Shown here: in pieces, positions 35,723 through 44,848 of the stretch
How the letters are laid out: each line of letters opens with the position of its first letter
How positions within the stretch are numbered: the stretch's first letter is position 1
Virus record (IMG/VR): IMGVR_UViG_3300008050_005857
Span: 18,145 to 82,144 of that record
DNA from: a virus
Strand: one strand, 5' to 3'
DNA length: 64,000 nucleotides
Position numbers and translations under genes: made by a program
The notes under the pieces: generated by a model
What the model was told of the DNA's origin: nothing
The model's input: the letters and a program-made list of their open reading frames with translations, nothing else
The model's database searches: none

Positions 35723-37014
35723 TAAAAAGTGCAGTTAAATCAAAACCAAAAGTACTAGTGACGGCACCAGTCGGTACAAGATCGGGTTATGGTTCTAGAT
35801 CAAGAGATATTGTTAGAGCATTAGTTTCACTTGATAAATATGATGTTGCTGTCAATCCTGTCCCATGGGGAAATACGCCTCAAAATGCACTTGACAAAAC
35901 AGACGAAAAAGATCTTATAATTATTAATAGAATACGACAAGTTACAGAAAAACCCGACGTACATATTCACATTGTAGTACCCAATGAATTTGCTTCAATA
36001 GGAACATATAATATTGGCATTACAGCGGGATTAGAAACTACTCTTATACCGCAGCCATGGATTGAAGGCTGCAATAGAATGGATCTTGTCTTAACAAGTT
36101 CAGCGTTTGCAAAAGATAGTATGGTTGGCACTGAATATACGAATTCAGAAACACAAGAATCTTTGAAGGTTGAAACCCCTGTCGAAGTATTATTTGAAGG
36201 TGCAGACCTTGAAACATATTTTCCGACGTCTTCATGTTCAAAGATTTTGGCAGATGAAATGGAGAAAATTGAGACTGATTGGAATTATTTATTTGTTGGC
36301 CATTGGCTCCAAGGGGCTCTCGGTCATGATCGTAAAGATGTTGGAATGTTAGTTAAAGTGTTTATGGAAACATTTTCTGATAAAAGTAATGTTGGACTAA
36401 TATTAAAGACTAGTGGTGCAACTCCTTCAATAATGGACATTGAAGATATTAGTAGAAAAATTTTCGAAATCAAATCAACCGTCAAAAACCCAAACCCACC
36501 ATCAGTTTATTTTATGTCAGCAGATCTACATGATAGTGAAATGAATGATTTATATAATCATCCGAAAGTAAAAGCTCATATTTCATTTACTCATGGAGAA
36601 GGATTTGGAAGACCATTGTTGGAAGCTTCTTTATCAGAAAAACCAGTTCTGGTACCAAAATTTAGTGGACATGTTGATTTTTTACGCGGTAAACAACAAA
36701 AATGGCTACCCGGTGGACTAATTAATGTTGAACAAGATGCATTTCCAGATGGTATGTGGATTGAAGGTCAACAGTGGTTCGGTGTTAATTATGGCGCTGC
36801 AGCTGATATGATGAAACATCTTAAATTCAACTATAGAAAAGCTAAACTTTGGGCTAAAAAGCTAGCAGCAAACAATAGATCCAAATTTTCAATGCGTGCC
36901 ATGGAAATTAAATTGAATTCTATTTTAGATTCAAAATTACCTGAATTTACACAAACTGTTGGATTAAATTTGCCAAAATTAAATTTGCCAAAACTAGAAA
37001 AGGTTAAGGAATAA
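35719..37014 (+). CDS. GT4-type glycosyltransferase
   Basis: A 431-residue GT-B glycosyltransferase. APVGTRSGYGSRSRDIVRAL is the glycine-rich N-terminal loop. LFEGADLETYFP and FTHGEGFGRPLLEASLSEKP form the C-terminal nucleotide-sugar site. It ends with a short NLPKL repeat and a Lys-rich tail. It starts in an ATGA overlap with the previous glycosyltransferase, so the two probably act in sequence on one glycan. Confidence 0.85.
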   Translation: MIKSAVKSKPKVLVTAPVGTRSGYGSRSRDIVRALVSLDKYDVAVNPVPWGNTPQNALDKTDEKDLIIINRIRQVTEKPDVHIHIVVPNEFASIGTYNIGITAGLETTLIPQPWIEGCNRMDLVLTSSAFAKDSMVGTEYTNSETQESLKVETPVEVLFEGADLETYFPTSSCSKILADEMEKIETDWNYLFVGHWLQGALGHDRKDVGMLVKVFMETFSDKSNVGLILKTSGATPSIMDIEDISRKIFEIKSTVKNPNPPSVYFMSADLHDSEMNDLYNHPKVKAHISFTHGEGFGRPLLEASLSEKPVLVPKFSGHVDFLRGKQQKWLPGGLINVEQDAFPDGMWIEGQQWFGVNYGAAADMMKHLKFNYRKAKLWAKKLAANNRSKFSMRAMEIKLNSILDSKLPEFTQTVGLNLPKLNLPKLEKVKE

Positions 37015-37015
37015 C

Positions 37016-37465
37016 ATGGAAAGAGTAGTACAATGCGCCCATTGCGCAACAGAAGACCATTGCTTTGAAGAAATGCAAGAAACCTATAGTTCGTTTATGT
37101 GTTTCAATTGTGGATTTATGAGTGATACTAGATTCACTAAAAAAAATGAAGAAAAACTCACTCCGGATTCTACAATATTAGTGAATAAATTAAAAATATT
37201 TGATAAAGAAAGAAAGATATGGTGGTTCCCAGCCGTAGTCAATATGGGTAAACTAGGAATCATATTTCCTGAAGGTACAGAAGAAGCGTGGAACTGGAAA
37301 TATGCAAAGGCTATTAAAGTTTCAGAAGAAAAGAAAGAAGAAATCGGCGATTTTGAGATGATGTTAGATACAGAAAATGCAGAGAGTTATGAAAAATTTG
37401 ATTTTTTAAGTGCGTGTCAAGACATGGGTATTGCTAAAGATCTTACCCTAGCATCAGATGGCTAA
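37016..37465 (+). CDS. Zinc-ribbon protein of unknown function
   Basis: A 149-residue protein whose first 40 residues hold two CxxC pairs (CAHC and CFNC), a likely zinc ribbon. The remaining domain (IWWFPAVVNMGKLGIIFPEG) is not recognised. It begins one base after the preceding stop and overlaps the following gene by eight bases. It could be a DNA- or RNA-binding factor, or a small structural protein in the glycan cluster. Confidence 0.65.
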   Translation: MERVVQCAHCATEDHCFEEMQETYSSFMCFNCGFMSDTRFTKKNEEKLTPDSTILVNKLKIFDKERKIWWFPAVVNMGKLGIIFPEGTEEAWNWKYAKAIKVSEEKKEEIGDFEMMLDTENAESYEKFDFLSACQDMGIAKDLTLASDG

Positions 37466-37940
37466 AGTAAGAATTACGTGGTCAAATGTTACAGCTGGCG
37501 ATGTAGTACAATTTCGATACAAGGGGAAATCAGGTAAGAGTCGTCTTAGAACTTGCCTTATACTTAACGAAAAATTTATGTATAAACGAGTTAAAGATGG
37601 TAAAAGAGTTAGACTTGTTCATGCACTACAACTCAATGCACAACCGAAGCCTCCTAAGTCTAAACGAATTACAGAGAGTCAATATAAGAAAATGTTTCAA
37701 AAAGTAGGTGGTCTTGAACTTCGAGATCAACGGTATGGAGTTGATACTGAAAGAGCCCAAGCAAAACAAACATATTCTAAATTGGCTAGTCTTATAAAGG
37801 GCAGAGGAATTTATAGAACATTTAGCTGGCATGTATTACGGACAAGAGCCGCGTTTGTTCCAGACGATTTTAAATGGCCTAATCAGTTATTAAAAGAATT
37901 ACAGGATAGTATCCCAGAAGTTGATGAAGAAATGTTATAG
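37458..37940 (+). CDS. Unknown basic 160-residue protein
   Basis: Starts inside the zinc-ribbon gene. The N-terminus (TAGDVVQFRYKGKSGKSRLR) looks like a small beta-barrel, and the rest is Lys/Arg-rich helix, which would suit nucleic-acid binding. AGGAGG follows the stop and serves the methyltransferase. No family is recognised. Confidence 0.6.
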   Translation: MAKVRITWSNVTAGDVVQFRYKGKSGKSRLRTCLILNEKFMYKRVKDGKRVRLVHALQLNAQPKPPKSKRITESQYKKMFQKVGGLELRDQRYGVDTERAQAKQTYSKLASLIKGRGIYRTFSWHVLRTRAAFVPDDFKWPNQLLKELQDSIPEVDEEML

Positions 37941-37948
37941 GAGGTAAA

Positions 37949-38518
37949 ATGGCCCATATAGAGCAATGGGATTTTTGTAAAGAAGTTAAACGTAACTTCC
38001 CACAGTTTTTTAAAAATGTTAAGGTTTTAGATATTGGATCTTTTGATGTAAACGGAAACGAAGAATTTTTATTTGACGATTCGGATTTTTCTGGATTAGA
38101 TTTAATGGAAGGTCCAGGAGTTGATATCGTTTGTACTGCACAAGAATACGACGCTCCTGATGAAACATACGATACAATTATTTCATGTGAGTGTTGGGAA
38201 CATAATCCTTACTATGCAGAAAGTATGCAAAATGCTGTAAGAATGTTAAAGTCAAAAGGCTTTTTTATTTTTACATGTGCAACGACTGGCCGACCTGTTC
38301 ATGGAACGCTATCTCTTGAAGAGACAAGTAAAGAAGAACATGAAAATTGGAAAACTATGCCTAATGTTAGAAGACCAAATTGGGATAACGAATACTATAG
38401 AAACGTCACAGAAGAAATGGTAAGAGAGGCAATTGATATTGAAAATACCTTTTCAGAGTTTGAATTTTCTATCCACGAAGAACATTCTGATTTGTACTTT
38501 TGGGGAATAAAAAAATAA
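37949..38518 (+). CDS. Class I SAM-dependent methyltransferase
   Basis: A 189-residue Rossmann-fold methyltransferase. VKVLDIGSFDVNGNE is motif I, the following acidic strand ends in SGLDLMEG, and TYDTIISCECWEH plus MLKSKGFFIFTCAT complete the fold. The motif set is that of small-molecule or sugar methyltransferases (Methyltransf_11 type) and not of DNA methylases, which would show a catalytic NPPY or PC motif. AGGAGG precedes the start. It probably caps or decorates the glycan. Confidence 0.75.
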   Translation: MAHIEQWDFCKEVKRNFPQFFKNVKVLDIGSFDVNGNEEFLFDDSDFSGLDLMEGPGVDIVCTAQEYDAPDETYDTIISCECWEHNPYYAESMQNAVRMLKSKGFFIFTCATTGRPVHGTLSLEETSKEEHENWKTMPNVRRPNWDNEYYRNVTEEMVREAIDIENTFSEFEFSIHEEHSDLYFWGIKK

Positions 38519-38523
38519 TTTTT

Positions 38524-38550
38524 GAACAACCAAACTTATATATATTATAA
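38524..38550 (+). promoter_or_regulatory. TATATATT promoter-like box with leaderless start
   Basis: TTTTTGAAC is followed by TATATATATT at 38537-38546 and TATAA, then ATG at 38551 with no Shine-Dalgarno. The arrangement copies that at 10.15 kb, where the box also almost touches the start codon. Confidence 0.45.
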
Positions 38551-39180
38551 ATGAAAATAAGTTACGCCGTTACAACACATAATGAGCACAAAGAAATAGA
38601 ACAGCTCATACCTTTTATATTAGAATTTAAAGACGATGAAGATGAATTAGTTATAATTGATGATGGTTCTGACCATAAAACCTGGGCGGTTTTTGACAAA
38701 TATATTCACGATAAAAGCAATAACATAAACTTTGTTGAGCGTGGATTTAACGGGGATTTTTCTGTTCACAAAAATTTTATGATGTCACAATGTAGTGGTG
38801 ATTGGATTTTCAATTTAGATGCTGATGAAATACCTCACGAAATATTAATGTTAAACGCAAAAAACTTTATAAAAGCAAATCCAATAATAGAATTATTTTG
38901 GGTTCCAAGATGGAATACGGTTGAGGGAATTACAGAGGAGCACGCAAAGAGATGGGGCTGGAATGTTGACGGCTTAGGTAGGATCAATTGGCCAGATCCT
39001 CAACAAAGGTTATGGAAGAATGAATCGCACATCAAGTGGCAGAGGCGGGTTCATGAGAGATTAACCGGCCCCACTCATGATACTACATTACCTTTTGAAG
39101 AAGACTATTGCATCTACCATCACAAAACAATAAACAAACAGGAAGAACAAAATGCACATTACGAGAGGTTAATGAGATGA
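38551..39180 (+). CDS. GT2-type glycosyltransferase
   Basis: A 209-residue GT-A-fold glycosyltransferase. ISYAVTTHNEHKEIEQLI opens the domain, LVIIDDGSDHKT gives the first Asp pair and WIFNLDADEIPHE gives the DxD metal motif. The WQRRVHERLTG end is typical of short GT2 enzymes of the WaaE-like type. The start follows a promoter-like box and has no ribosome site. It overlaps the next gene (ATGA). Confidence 0.82.
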   Translation: MKISYAVTTHNEHKEIEQLIPFILEFKDDEDELVIIDDGSDHKTWAVFDKYIHDKSNNINFVERGFNGDFSVHKNFMMSQCSGDWIFNLDADEIPHEILMLNAKNFIKANPIIELFWVPRWNTVEGITEEHAKRWGWNVDGLGRINWPDPQQRLWKNESHIKWQRRVHERLTGPTHDTTLPFEEDYCIYHHKTINKQEEQNAHYERLMR

Positions 39181-40226
39181 TAGACGTTAAGGTAAGAATT
39201 TTAACAAACGATTACCACACTTTTAGACCATACATAAAATCTTTTAATCAATTAGCAACGTATGGAATTGAATTAGTTGATTCAGATGCTAAAGATTATG
39301 ATATTACAATGGTTGGACATTCATTATTCCAGGATAAAAAATTAGGATCGTTTGAAGCGAGTGTCCAAAAAGGGCTAGATTTTTTAGATAAAATTGAAGG
39401 ACCTTATATTTTACTTGACAGTCAAGATTCTTCATCAGTAATTGGAGCGTGGGAAACTTTCATTGAATCACGAGCTATATGTTTACTTAAAGACACGTTA
39501 CTAAAGGATAGATCGCTATATAAAGAAGGATGGGTTGGTGGAAGATGGTATTGGGGTAAATCTGAAGACTGGGGTATACCTGATCAAAACTATATTCCAA
39601 AAGATTGGGATATTCATGAAGATAAACTTTTTTTATCTGGAAAAAACTGGCTTGGTGTAGAAGATTATAATTTCAATATAGACTGGAAATCAATCGATAA
39701 ATTATTTGATCTTTCTTTAATGTTTCAATATCCACATCCTGAATGTCATGAATTTGATTTAAAACCTTCTCAAGATTTTTATTATAATGCATACAGAAAA
39801 AGAATATTTGATAAGACTAAAGATTCTCAATACATGATTGCAAAATTAAACAACGGTAAACGATTAGACGGGCAAGAATGGTCAAAGTATCAAGCATCGT
39901 CAAAAGTTATTTTATCACCGTTTGGTTATGGAGCATACGGAGCTCCACGAGATATTGCTGCAGTTACGTTAGGATCAATATTGCTTAAAGAAGACTTAAG
40001 TTATTTAGACACTTATCCAAATGTTTATCGTCCTGATGAAACATACATTGCATGTAAAAACGATTTTAGCGATCTTGAAGAAAAGATCGAATACTGTGTC
40101 GAAAACTTTACAGCTCTCAGATCAGAATTAGTAAACAATATGATAACCGCTTATAATCAAGCATATCATCCTGAATATTTAGCCCAATACACTCATAAAC
40201 TGTTTAAAAATATAGGAGTGATGTAA
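39177..40226 (+). CDS. Probable glycosyltransferase (GT-B-like)
   Basis: A 349-residue protein starting at ATG 39177, which overlaps the stop of the GT2 gene and follows GAGAGG. The C-terminal half has KVILSPFGYGAYGAPRDIAA, then L-K-E-D-L-S-Y-L and a D-L-E-E-K-I-E-Y end, the pattern of the nucleotide-sugar half of exostosin-like or GT1-like enzymes. The N-terminal half is less clear. It is coupled by TAATG to the next gene. Confidence 0.6.
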   Translation: MIDVKVRILTNDYHTFRPYIKSFNQLATYGIELVDSDAKDYDITMVGHSLFQDKKLGSFEASVQKGLDFLDKIEGPYILLDSQDSSSVIGAWETFIESRAICLLKDTLLKDRSLYKEGWVGGRWYWGKSEDWGIPDQNYIPKDWDIHEDKLFLSGKNWLGVEDYNFNIDWKSIDKLFDLSLMFQYPHPECHEFDLKPSQDFYYNAYRKRIFDKTKDSQYMIAKLNNGKRLDGQEWSKYQASSKVILSPFGYGAYGAPRDIAAVTLGSILLKEDLSYLDTYPNVYRPDETYIACKNDFSDLEEKIEYCVENFTALRSELVNNMITAYNQAYHPEYLAQYTHKLFKNIGVM

Positions 40227-41254
40227 TGGATACGGATAAAGTAATAATCTTTGGTCCATGGGTTGGAGAATTTAGTTATGAACTTAGTTGGTGGAATCCG
40301 GAGTGTAGAAAAATTAGAGAAGATTATCCAGATCATTGGGCAGTATGTTTAGGATTTAATGGACGAAATGTCGCGTATGGAGATTTTATTGATGAATATA
40401 TTCCACACCCATCGGAATTAGAAGCTTCACTCACATATCCTGCTACATTCGGCGAACACCAAGATAAAACTCTTTCAGGTGATATACCTGTCGTAACGGG
40501 CGGAGTTGGAGACGATGTAATTCCTAAACGATTTGTAGATCATCTTGAAAAAATCATTAAAGAATTTCAATTTAGAGGGTTTAAAGATATAGTTGTTCAT
40601 AAACCTGGTGATGTTCCTATAACAAGAGAACGATGTTTATCTGATTATCCTTTTGGTCGATATGTACACTATGAAGTAAATAACACTTTATTGTACGATG
40701 TAAAAAGCAAAATAAATTCTTATTTTGATAATGATGATCCTACAATATTTTTAATGGCAAGACTTAGAAGCCGGGATGACGAACCATGTTATTTAGATTG
40801 GCATCCAGATAACTGGCCACTTTTTACTAAAAAAGTTATTGAAGAATTAGGCGTTAATGTTATTAGTTTATCGATCAAAACACAAGGTAGCCGCGGTGGA
40901 GCACAGGGACTTGCGGGTCATGAATTATTTAAAGATTTACAACATAAGATAATGAATTATGAAATGGAAAAAGATAATCCTAATTCATTAGAAGAACAGT
41001 TAGCTATTTTGAAAAGTACAAAGTGTAGTATTTATGGTGCAAGTGGAGCTGCAGTGGTACCATTTTTTGTTAATACACCATCATTTACTCAACAAACAAA
41101 GGAAGAAGGTTTTCGTTTAGAATTGGGTTGGGAAAAGGATTTAATGGACTTCAAACACTTTAAAAACTTTGATAAGTATCATAATAATGATATCTACAAT
41201 TCACCTGTTGAAGAACTATTTAAAGAGTTTGTAGATTTCTACAAGGAGTTATAA
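40226..41254 (+). CDS. Glycan-cluster protein of unknown function
   Basis: A 342-residue protein beginning IIFGPWVGEFSYELSWWNP. Later it has LMARLRSRDD and STKCSIYGASGAAVVPFFVN. The second half resembles the donor-binding side of some glycosyltransferases, but I cannot assign a family with confidence. Couplings on both sides place it in the same pathway as its neighbours. Confidence 0.6.
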   Translation: MDTDKVIIFGPWVGEFSYELSWWNPECRKIREDYPDHWAVCLGFNGRNVAYGDFIDEYIPHPSELEASLTYPATFGEHQDKTLSGDIPVVTGGVGDDVIPKRFVDHLEKIIKEFQFRGFKDIVVHKPGDVPITRERCLSDYPFGRYVHYEVNNTLLYDVKSKINSYFDNDDPTIFLMARLRSRDDEPCYLDWHPDNWPLFTKKVIEELGVNVISLSIKTQGSRGGAQGLAGHELFKDLQHKIMNYEMEKDNPNSLEEQLAILKSTKCSIYGASGAAVVPFFVNTPSFTQQTKEEGFRLELGWEKDLMDFKHFKNFDKYHNNDIYNSPVEELFKEFVDFYKEL

Positions 41255-41255
41255 C

Positions 41256-42359
41256 ATGGAAATAAGAGAAAAAATGCTACCAGTCTTAGGACCTAAGGGT
41301 GGAGTTGAAGAAGTTGACGCTCTTAGAGAAGTAATAGAAAGTGGTTGGTGGGGTAAAGGACCCAAGGTTGCAGAGTTTGAAGAAAAGTTTGCAGAAATGG
41401 TAGGACATAAATATGCATGTGCCGTTACAAGTGCTTCCCATGGTCAAGATTTAGTTATGAAAGCTATGGGTTGGAAAGGTATTGATGTTATTAATCCTGC
41501 AATGTCGTTTATCGCTACTGCAATGATTCCATTATGGAACGGTTATACATCTAATATTGTTGATGTGACAAGAGATACATTATGTATAGACCCAGTTGAG
41601 GTTGAGAAATGGAAAAAACCTAATAGTGAGTTACTGATTGCTGTAAATGAAGCAGGTGTTCCAGCAGATTATGAAGCTTTAAGAAAAGCATTCGGTGGAT
41701 TTATACTTGAAGATACAGCACACAGTTGTTATACTCCAGGTGCAGGACAAGGAGGAGACTGTGCAGTATGGAGTTTTCAAGCAGTGAAAACAATGCCTTG
41801 TGGTGATGGAGGAATGATAACAAGTAATGATAAAGAATTAATTGAAAAATGTAGAGAAATGACATGGTTTGGAGTTTCATCAACATGGAGTAGAGCACAG
41901 GGTGCAAGTGGAAAACCTGGATATTCATGGGATTATCAGGTAGATTTAATAGGTTACAAATACTATATGATAGATATTATGGCCGCAATATGCCTTGAAC
42001 AAATGAAAAAACTTCCAGCTCATTTGGAATTTCGTAGACATGTTCAATCCCGATATAATGCTGAATTACCAGAAATTATGGAAAGACCACCACATTCAGA
42101 GACAGTACAATATTACGTGTCAAGAGTTCCCGAAGAACATAGAGATAAATTGATTGATTATTTAGGCGATAAAAAAATACACACATCTGTACACTTTAAA
42201 CCGTTATATCTTTATGGACCATTACTTCAAGATAGAAGTTATCCAGTTTGTGATTCAGAATGGACAAAACTAATAACTCTTCCTTGTCATAACAGAATGA
42301 CTGAAGAAGATATTGACTATGTAATTTATTGGGTCAAAAAGTATTTCGGAGAGAGTTAG
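41256..42359 (+). CDS. DegT/DnrJ/EryC1-family sugar aminotransferase
   Basis: A 367-residue PLP-dependent aminotransferase acting on nucleotide-linked keto-sugars. It shows GWWGKGPKVAEFEEKFA, the substrate-site AVTSASHGQDL, LEDTAHSC with the pyridine-N Asp, and SFQAVKTMPCGDGGM with the PLP lysine. TSVHFKPLY near the C-terminus is the family end motif. AAGGAG precedes the ATG. It would supply an amino sugar, or transfer to a keto-sugar, for the glycan made by this cluster. Its stop overlaps a radical-SAM remnant by one base. Confidence 0.88.
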   Translation: MEIREKMLPVLGPKGGVEEVDALREVIESGWWGKGPKVAEFEEKFAEMVGHKYACAVTSASHGQDLVMKAMGWKGIDVINPAMSFIATAMIPLWNGYTSNIVDVTRDTLCIDPVEVEKWKKPNSELLIAVNEAGVPADYEALRKAFGGFILEDTAHSCYTPGAGQGGDCAVWSFQAVKTMPCGDGGMITSNDKELIEKCREMTWFGVSSTWSRAQGASGKPGYSWDYQVDLIGYKYYMIDIMAAICLEQMKKLPAHLEFRRHVQSRYNAELPEIMERPPHSETVQYYVSRVPEEHRDKLIDYLGDKKIHTSVHFKPLYLYGPLLQDRSYPVCDSEWTKLITLPCHNRMTEEDIDYVIYWVKKYFGES

Positions 42360-42424
42360 TGCAATTAGATAGATACTGTTTAGAAATAACCACAAAGATA
42401 GGTTGTTCTAATGTTTGTGAGTAA
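42359..42424 (+). pseudogene. Decayed radical-SAM start (21 codons)
   Basis: From GTG 42359 the frame reads LDRYCLEITTKIGCSNVCE and then meets TAA 42422-42424. This is the opening of a radical-SAM protein, cut off after the second Cys of the CxxxCxxC cluster motif. The rest of the gene is missing, and a different gene starts in the same TAATG. A deletion that fused this start to the next gene is the simplest reading. A tiny translated coupling peptide is the alternative. Confidence 0.6.
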
Positions 42425-43302
42425 TGAATGGCGAACTAAAAAGGGTTATAGAAATGAATGACTTGTATAAAATTGAAGGTACATTGAACCATGATAATCA
42501 TCAATGCTATAATAATCCGAATACGTTTCCACAATTTCAGGAAGGTCTTGAACATTTTAAAACCCACATAAAACAACTCGTTGATACTAATTCAAGTGCA
42601 ACGTTTTATAAATTCGGCGATGGAGATTATAGGTTTCTAAATCAAATACCTGAAGGGAGTGCTAAACCCGGACAGCGAGCATTAAGTTTACCTTATGATA
42701 AAATTGATATTGAAGCACATAGAAAAGGTGCACAGTTATGTGACTTTTATACATGTGAATTGTATCCTGAGAATCAAAAATGGTTTTCTGAAGTTATCAA
42801 TAAAGATATAAATTATCCAGCAGAATACGGATATGGACTTGTTGCAAATAGATGGTTTACAAAAACGTTTGATAGTATAGGATTAATCGGTGCAGGACCT
42901 AAAATGGTAATTACCGAGACGTTAATGCACTATCGGGAATACAAAGAGTATTTGGGCTTGGATCACTTCACAGATTATATTTATTTTCCTCAAAAATTTG
43001 CTGCGGATGATCTTGATAAGTTAGAACGTTTAATGAAACCTAGAATTGAACAGTCAAAATCTAAATTGTTTTTAGTTGGTATAGGTCATGCAAAAAGTGG
43101 AATATTACACAAATTCAAAGAATGGACTGATGCAGTATTTTTAGATGTAGGTGGAGGTATTGATATGTTAGCTGGCTGTATTAACACAAGACGACCATTT
43201 GCCGGCGAATGGAAAAATTTCAGACATCCACAATTTAATTATGATACGATTGATTATATGAATTATAATCATGGTAATGAAAAAATGGTAAAAGGATTAT
43301 GA
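42424..43302 (+). CDS. GT-D-like glycosyltransferase
   Basis: A 292-residue protein. YKFGDGDYRFL near residue 60 matches the (D-G-E/D) metal motif of the GT-D fold, and LFLVGIGHAKSGILHKF with AVFLDVGGGIDML resembles the second conserved block of that family. ATG 42424 overlaps the radical-SAM remnant's stop; an internal ATG at 42454 could be the original start. It overlaps the next gene by four bases. The assignment is from motif shape and context. Confidence 0.55.
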   Translation: MNGELKRVIEMNDLYKIEGTLNHDNHQCYNNPNTFPQFQEGLEHFKTHIKQLVDTNSSATFYKFGDGDYRFLNQIPEGSAKPGQRALSLPYDKIDIEAHRKGAQLCDFYTCELYPENQKWFSEVINKDINYPAEYGYGLVANRWFTKTFDSIGLIGAGPKMVITETLMHYREYKEYLGLDHFTDYIYFPQKFAADDLDKLERLMKPRIEQSKSKLFLVGIGHAKSGILHKFKEWTDAVFLDVGGGIDMLAGCINTRRPFAGEWKNFRHPQFNYDTIDYMNYNHGNEKMVKGL

Positions 43303-44015
43303 AGAATTTAGTTTACATTGTAGCAATCGGAATGGAAGTAAAAGAACATACTGAAAAGGCATGGAAATTTTATTGTGAAAAGTATAATTGCGATTTTAAA
43401 GTTATAACTAAAGCATCAAGAAAAAATATGGCTCCACATTGGGAACGGTATACTATATTTGAAAAGTATCCTGGCTATGACAAATACTTATATGTAGATG
43501 CAGATGCTATGGTAAAATGGGATGCGCCAAACTTTTTTGAAACGGTGCATTATACACCATCCGCGATTCACGCCGTTAAAGACATTGGATCACTCGAGTG
43601 GGTTTATAACAGTATTTTAGGTTATCAGGACTTATTCCCAAATCAAGACTTGAAATGGTGGGAATATGTCACAACCGGATGGTTACTGTTCGATAATACA
43701 CTAAAAGATTTTTTTACTAAAGTAATGAAATTCCATGCGGAGAATAATGAAGAACTTAATTTGCGACAATACAATACATTAAAGAAAGGCTTCGATCAAA
43801 CACCAGTAAATTATCTTATTAGACAAGAGAATATTCAGTTAAAAGTATTACCTGAGGTTTTTTCTCTTGCACACTTACATAAAAAAGATATTTTTCAAAA
43901 TGGAATGTTTGTAAATCTTCCGGCATATATTTGGCAGTTCAATGGCATACCAAAAGAACAGCTTCCATATATTATGGAACAATTATGGAATCATGTAAAG
44001 GATCAATACAAATGA
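43299..44015 (+). CDS. GT8-like glycosyltransferase
   Basis: A 238-residue GT-A-type enzyme. LVYIVAIGMEVKEHTEKAW opens the fold. KYLYVDADAMVKWDAP gives the DxD metal motif. AHLHKKDIFQNGMF near the end holds the C-terminal His region. The layout fits GT8-related or nucleotide-diphospho-sugar transferases. It starts in an ATGA overlap with the GT-D-like gene and ends the same way with the next. Confidence 0.75.
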   Translation: MKNLVYIVAIGMEVKEHTEKAWKFYCEKYNCDFKVITKASRKNMAPHWERYTIFEKYPGYDKYLYVDADAMVKWDAPNFFETVHYTPSAIHAVKDIGSLEWVYNSILGYQDLFPNQDLKWWEYVTTGWLLFDNTLKDFFTKVMKFHAENNEELNLRQYNTLKKGFDQTPVNYLIRQENIQLKVLPEVFSLAHLHKKDIFQNGMFVNLPAYIWQFNGIPKEQLPYIMEQLWNHVKDQYK

Positions 44016-44848
44016 TGACTTTTTGTATATCTACGTATAACAATTTAGACTATTTGAAGCTAGCTGTTAAATCTGTTAGAAAAAACTCATATTATAAAGA
44101 TGCTCCTTTTATTGTTCACGCTGAAAACTGTAATGATGGAACTGATAATTGGTTAGATTCAAATTTCAAAAAATACAATTTAGAGTACTACATAGATAAA
44201 AATGACCCTCCTTTAGGAATTGGCGGCGGAATGAATTTTTGTGCCGATAAGGTACAAACTGAATTCATAAACTTTTTACATTCAGATTTCTATGTAACAA
44301 AAAATTGGGATAAAGCCTTAATGGATATATTTGAAAAGTATCCAGAAGAAAAATTATGGGTAAATTCACATAGAATAGAGCCTCAAATGTTTTCCGATTC
44401 AGAATCTAGACCTGGAACACTTGTCGTATCACAGAATACGTTTGGAGCATATTATAACGATTTTGATACTGACTTGTTTGATGAATGGTCAAGTGAATTT
44501 GTAAAAATTAATAATTTTGAAATAGCAAAAGGTGAAGGAGTTAGTGGGTTAATAAGAAAAAAAGATTGGGACGAAATAGGTGGAAATGATCCGCTGTTCG
44601 CCCCGGCTAGTTGGGAAGACATGGATTTATTTTTAAGAATGTTAAACAAAGGCTTTAAGTTTGTTTTACCTTCAACGTCATTAATATGGCATTTTGGCGC
44701 TCGAGGAAGTCACAGACTTGAAGAAAACGAAGGTCAAAGTTCTGAGAGACAAATAAAGGCAGAACAAGACAACGAAACTAAATGGTTAAAAAAATGGGGT
44801 AGAATGCCTCAATACGATGAAATAGGATTTATATGCGGACTTCAATGA
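44012..44848 (+). CDS. GT2-type glycosyltransferase
   Basis: A 278-residue GT-A enzyme starting at ATG 44012 in an ATGA overlap. FCISTYNNLDYLKLAVKSV is the opening strand, FINFLHSDFYV is the DxD-like position, and APASWEDMDLFLRMLNKG is the acceptor-site ED motif of GT2 enzymes. The N-terminal 27 codons of the longer frame overlap the previous gene and are rejected. The 3' end overlaps the epimerase gene by 16 bases. Confidence 0.82.
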   Translation: MMTFCISTYNNLDYLKLAVKSVRKNSYYKDAPFIVHAENCNDGTDNWLDSNFKKYNLEYYIDKNDPPLGIGGGMNFCADKVQTEFINFLHSDFYVTKNWDKALMDIFEKYPEEKLWVNSHRIEPQMFSDSESRPGTLVVSQNTFGAYYNDFDTDLFDEWSSEFVKINNFEIAKGEGVSGLIRKKDWDEIGGNDPLFAPASWEDMDLFLRMLNKGFKFVLPSTSLIWHFGARGSHRLEENEGQSSERQIKAEQDNETKWLKKWGRMPQYDEIGFICGLQ

